A stretch of DNA of 6,171 nt from Bacteroidales bacterium GP4 (GTDB taxonomy: Bacteria > Bacteroidota > Bacteroidia > Bacteroidales > Muribaculaceae), in the NCBI GenBank assembly GCA_001701065.1, contig DAAL01000107.1:1-6171 (forward strand). The letters run 5' to 3'. Position 1 is the first letter of the stretch, and the number at the start of each line of letters is the position of its first letter. Position numbers and translations under genes: made by a program. Of the stretch, positions 5,795 to 6,171 are shown piece by piece. The notes beneath the pieces are model-generated. The model ran no database searches, was not told where the DNA came from, and saw only the letters and a program-made list of their open reading frames with translations.

Positions 5795-5841
5795 ATTCCG
5801 AATTTACTGCAAATTTACAGTATTTTCGGAATACAAACAAG
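5795..5841 (-). promoter_or_regulatory. ATPase promoter embedded in a 38-bp dyad (putative operator)
   Basis: The arms ATTCCGAATTTACTG (5795-5809) and CAGTATTTTCGGAAT (5818-5832) are inverted repeats matching at 13 of 15 positions. The 8-base centre (5810-5817), read on the minus strand, is TAAATTTG, an exact -7 element. Upstream TTTG lies at 5834-5837 with a 16-base gap, or TTG at 5838-5840 with a 20-base gap, nearer the expected spacing. Transcription would start about 13-15 bases before the ATG, a very short leader without Shine-Dalgarno. A protein bound to this dyad would cover the promoter. Confidence 0.65.
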
Positions 5842-5897
5842 CGTATAATCAGATTAGGAGAACAAAAATCTCAATAGGGAAGCACTGCGAAAACTGC

Positions 5898-6133
5898 GAG
5901 AGGCGTGTCGGCTCACGGTGTTGTCGTCGGCTATGCCGTCAGAGGGTGACGGCGAAGCAGGCTTCACTGACACCCTCCGACCGCACGCCGACTATGGGAG
6001 CTGGCTGAACACCGGCTGCCTCATACGCCTTGTGAGATTGCGACAGGGATGTCGCACACACAAGACTTCTAATCGACAGCCCGTGTTCTTAACGCCTGCT
6101 CATTGATAAGGAATTTGAGCCGCCACGCCACTC
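5898..6133 (-). ncRNA. Structured element with nested long-range stems; candidate structured RNA or transfer-origin-like DNA
   Basis: No convincing gene, but nested pairing is strong. Closing helix: 5898-5915 with 6116-6133 (16 of 18 pairs). Domain 1: 5926-5992, an arm with GTCGGC/GCCGAC at its base and GAGGGTG (5942-5948)/CACCCTC (5971-5977) plus GAAG/CTTC at its tip. Domain 2: GAACACCGGCTG (6007-6018) with CAGCCCGTGTTC (6077-6088), 11 of 12, enclosing a hairpin CTTGTG (6029)/CACAAG (6064) and TGCGAC/GTCGCA with loop AGGGAT. CGGTGTT (5916-5922) can also pair with 6008-6014, giving a possible switch. Two A-C mismatches in domain 1 (5933/5986 and 5941/5978) become U-G pairs on the minus strand, which slightly favours a minus-strand RNA. 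GC-richer than the ATPase gene. Family not recognised; a plus-strand frame crossing it is probably incidental. Confidence 0.5.
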
Positions 6134-6137
6134 TCCG

Positions 6138-6157
6138 TTTAGTTACCATCTACTAAA
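6138..6157. other. Small hairpin flanking the structured element
   Basis: TTTAGT (6138-6143) and ACTAAA (6152-6157) around an 8-base loop, placed directly outside the closing helix of the large structured element. It is AT-rich, in contrast to the element. No function can be read from it. Confidence 0.3.
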
Positions 6158-6171
6158 ATCCGCGATAAACA

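Noticed and set aside
5941..5978. GAGGGTG...CACCCTC hairpin considered as a simple rho-independent terminator
   Set aside because: Neither side has a U-tract, and the stem is nested in a much larger structure.
5858..6106. Plus-strand open frame ending in GSWLNTGCLIRLVRLRQGCRTHKTSN across the structured element, without an ATG until 5933
   Set aside because: It has no good start, an odd arginine/cysteine-rich composition, and its codons coincide with the arms of the nested stems. The pairing explains the sequence better than coding, although I cannot fully exclude a small protein.
5898..6133. Retron msr-msd reading of the structured element, with the closing helix as a1/a2
   Set aside because: No reverse transcriptase is in the window, no clear branching-G context follows the first arm, and the pairing slightly favours the minus strand, on which the next gene is the ATPase. 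Kept only as an alternative.

Overview
The window looks like a Bacteroidales chromosome, possibly from a Muribaculaceae-like lineage. Evidence: a DUF4924 gene, the Bacteroidetes-type long NusB that begins MINRILIRMKVVQMLYSYLL, promoter elements of the Bacteroides form TTTG-N19-TAnnTTTG, and no Shine-Dalgarno sequences ahead of the genes. The family assignment is by inspection only; no search was run.

Layout. Positions 1-2094 look like core chromosome: a DUF4924 gene on the plus strand converges on nusB (minus strand), with a strong hairpin between them whose U-tract faces nusB. From about 2100 to the right end the DNA looks accessory and rearranged. It holds two copies of the 3' half of an AlbA_2/HATPase_c_4-type 'ATP-binding protein' gene, a region of about 0.8 kb repeated in direct orientation 1.2 kb apart (2249-3089 and 3528-4309). 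Neither copy has its own N-terminal half. The left copy is joined in frame to the first ~48 codons, leader and promoter of an Abi_2 (abortive infection) family gene. The right copy starts inside the HATPase_c_4 domain and is cut off at about 4480. Between the copies (3230-3527) lie the promoter region of the fusion, a terminator-like hairpin and a sequence that resembles the collapsed acceptor/T-arm end of a tRNA, which would fit an old integration site. To the right is an intact AAA_14/DUF4143 ATPase gene (4521-5789) whose -7 promoter element sits exactly in the centre of a 38-bp dyad. The last ~270 bases (5898-6133) have no convincing gene but fold into a nested multi-stem structure closed by an 18-bp long-range helix.

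How the parts relate. All genes right of 660 read leftward. The Abi fragment, the AlbA_2-like regulator tails and the AAA_14/DUF4143 ATPase are typical of defence or accessory islands, but the sequence does not show that they form one working system. The clearest reading is a genomic scrapyard or shuffling site beside nusB, in which modular C-terminal DNA-binding halves have been re-attached to a new head. The items most worth a second look are the chimeric Abi/winged-helix gene, the unusually conserved non-coding 3' flank shared by both repeat copies, the self-operator-like dyad of the ATPase, and the structured element at the right end.
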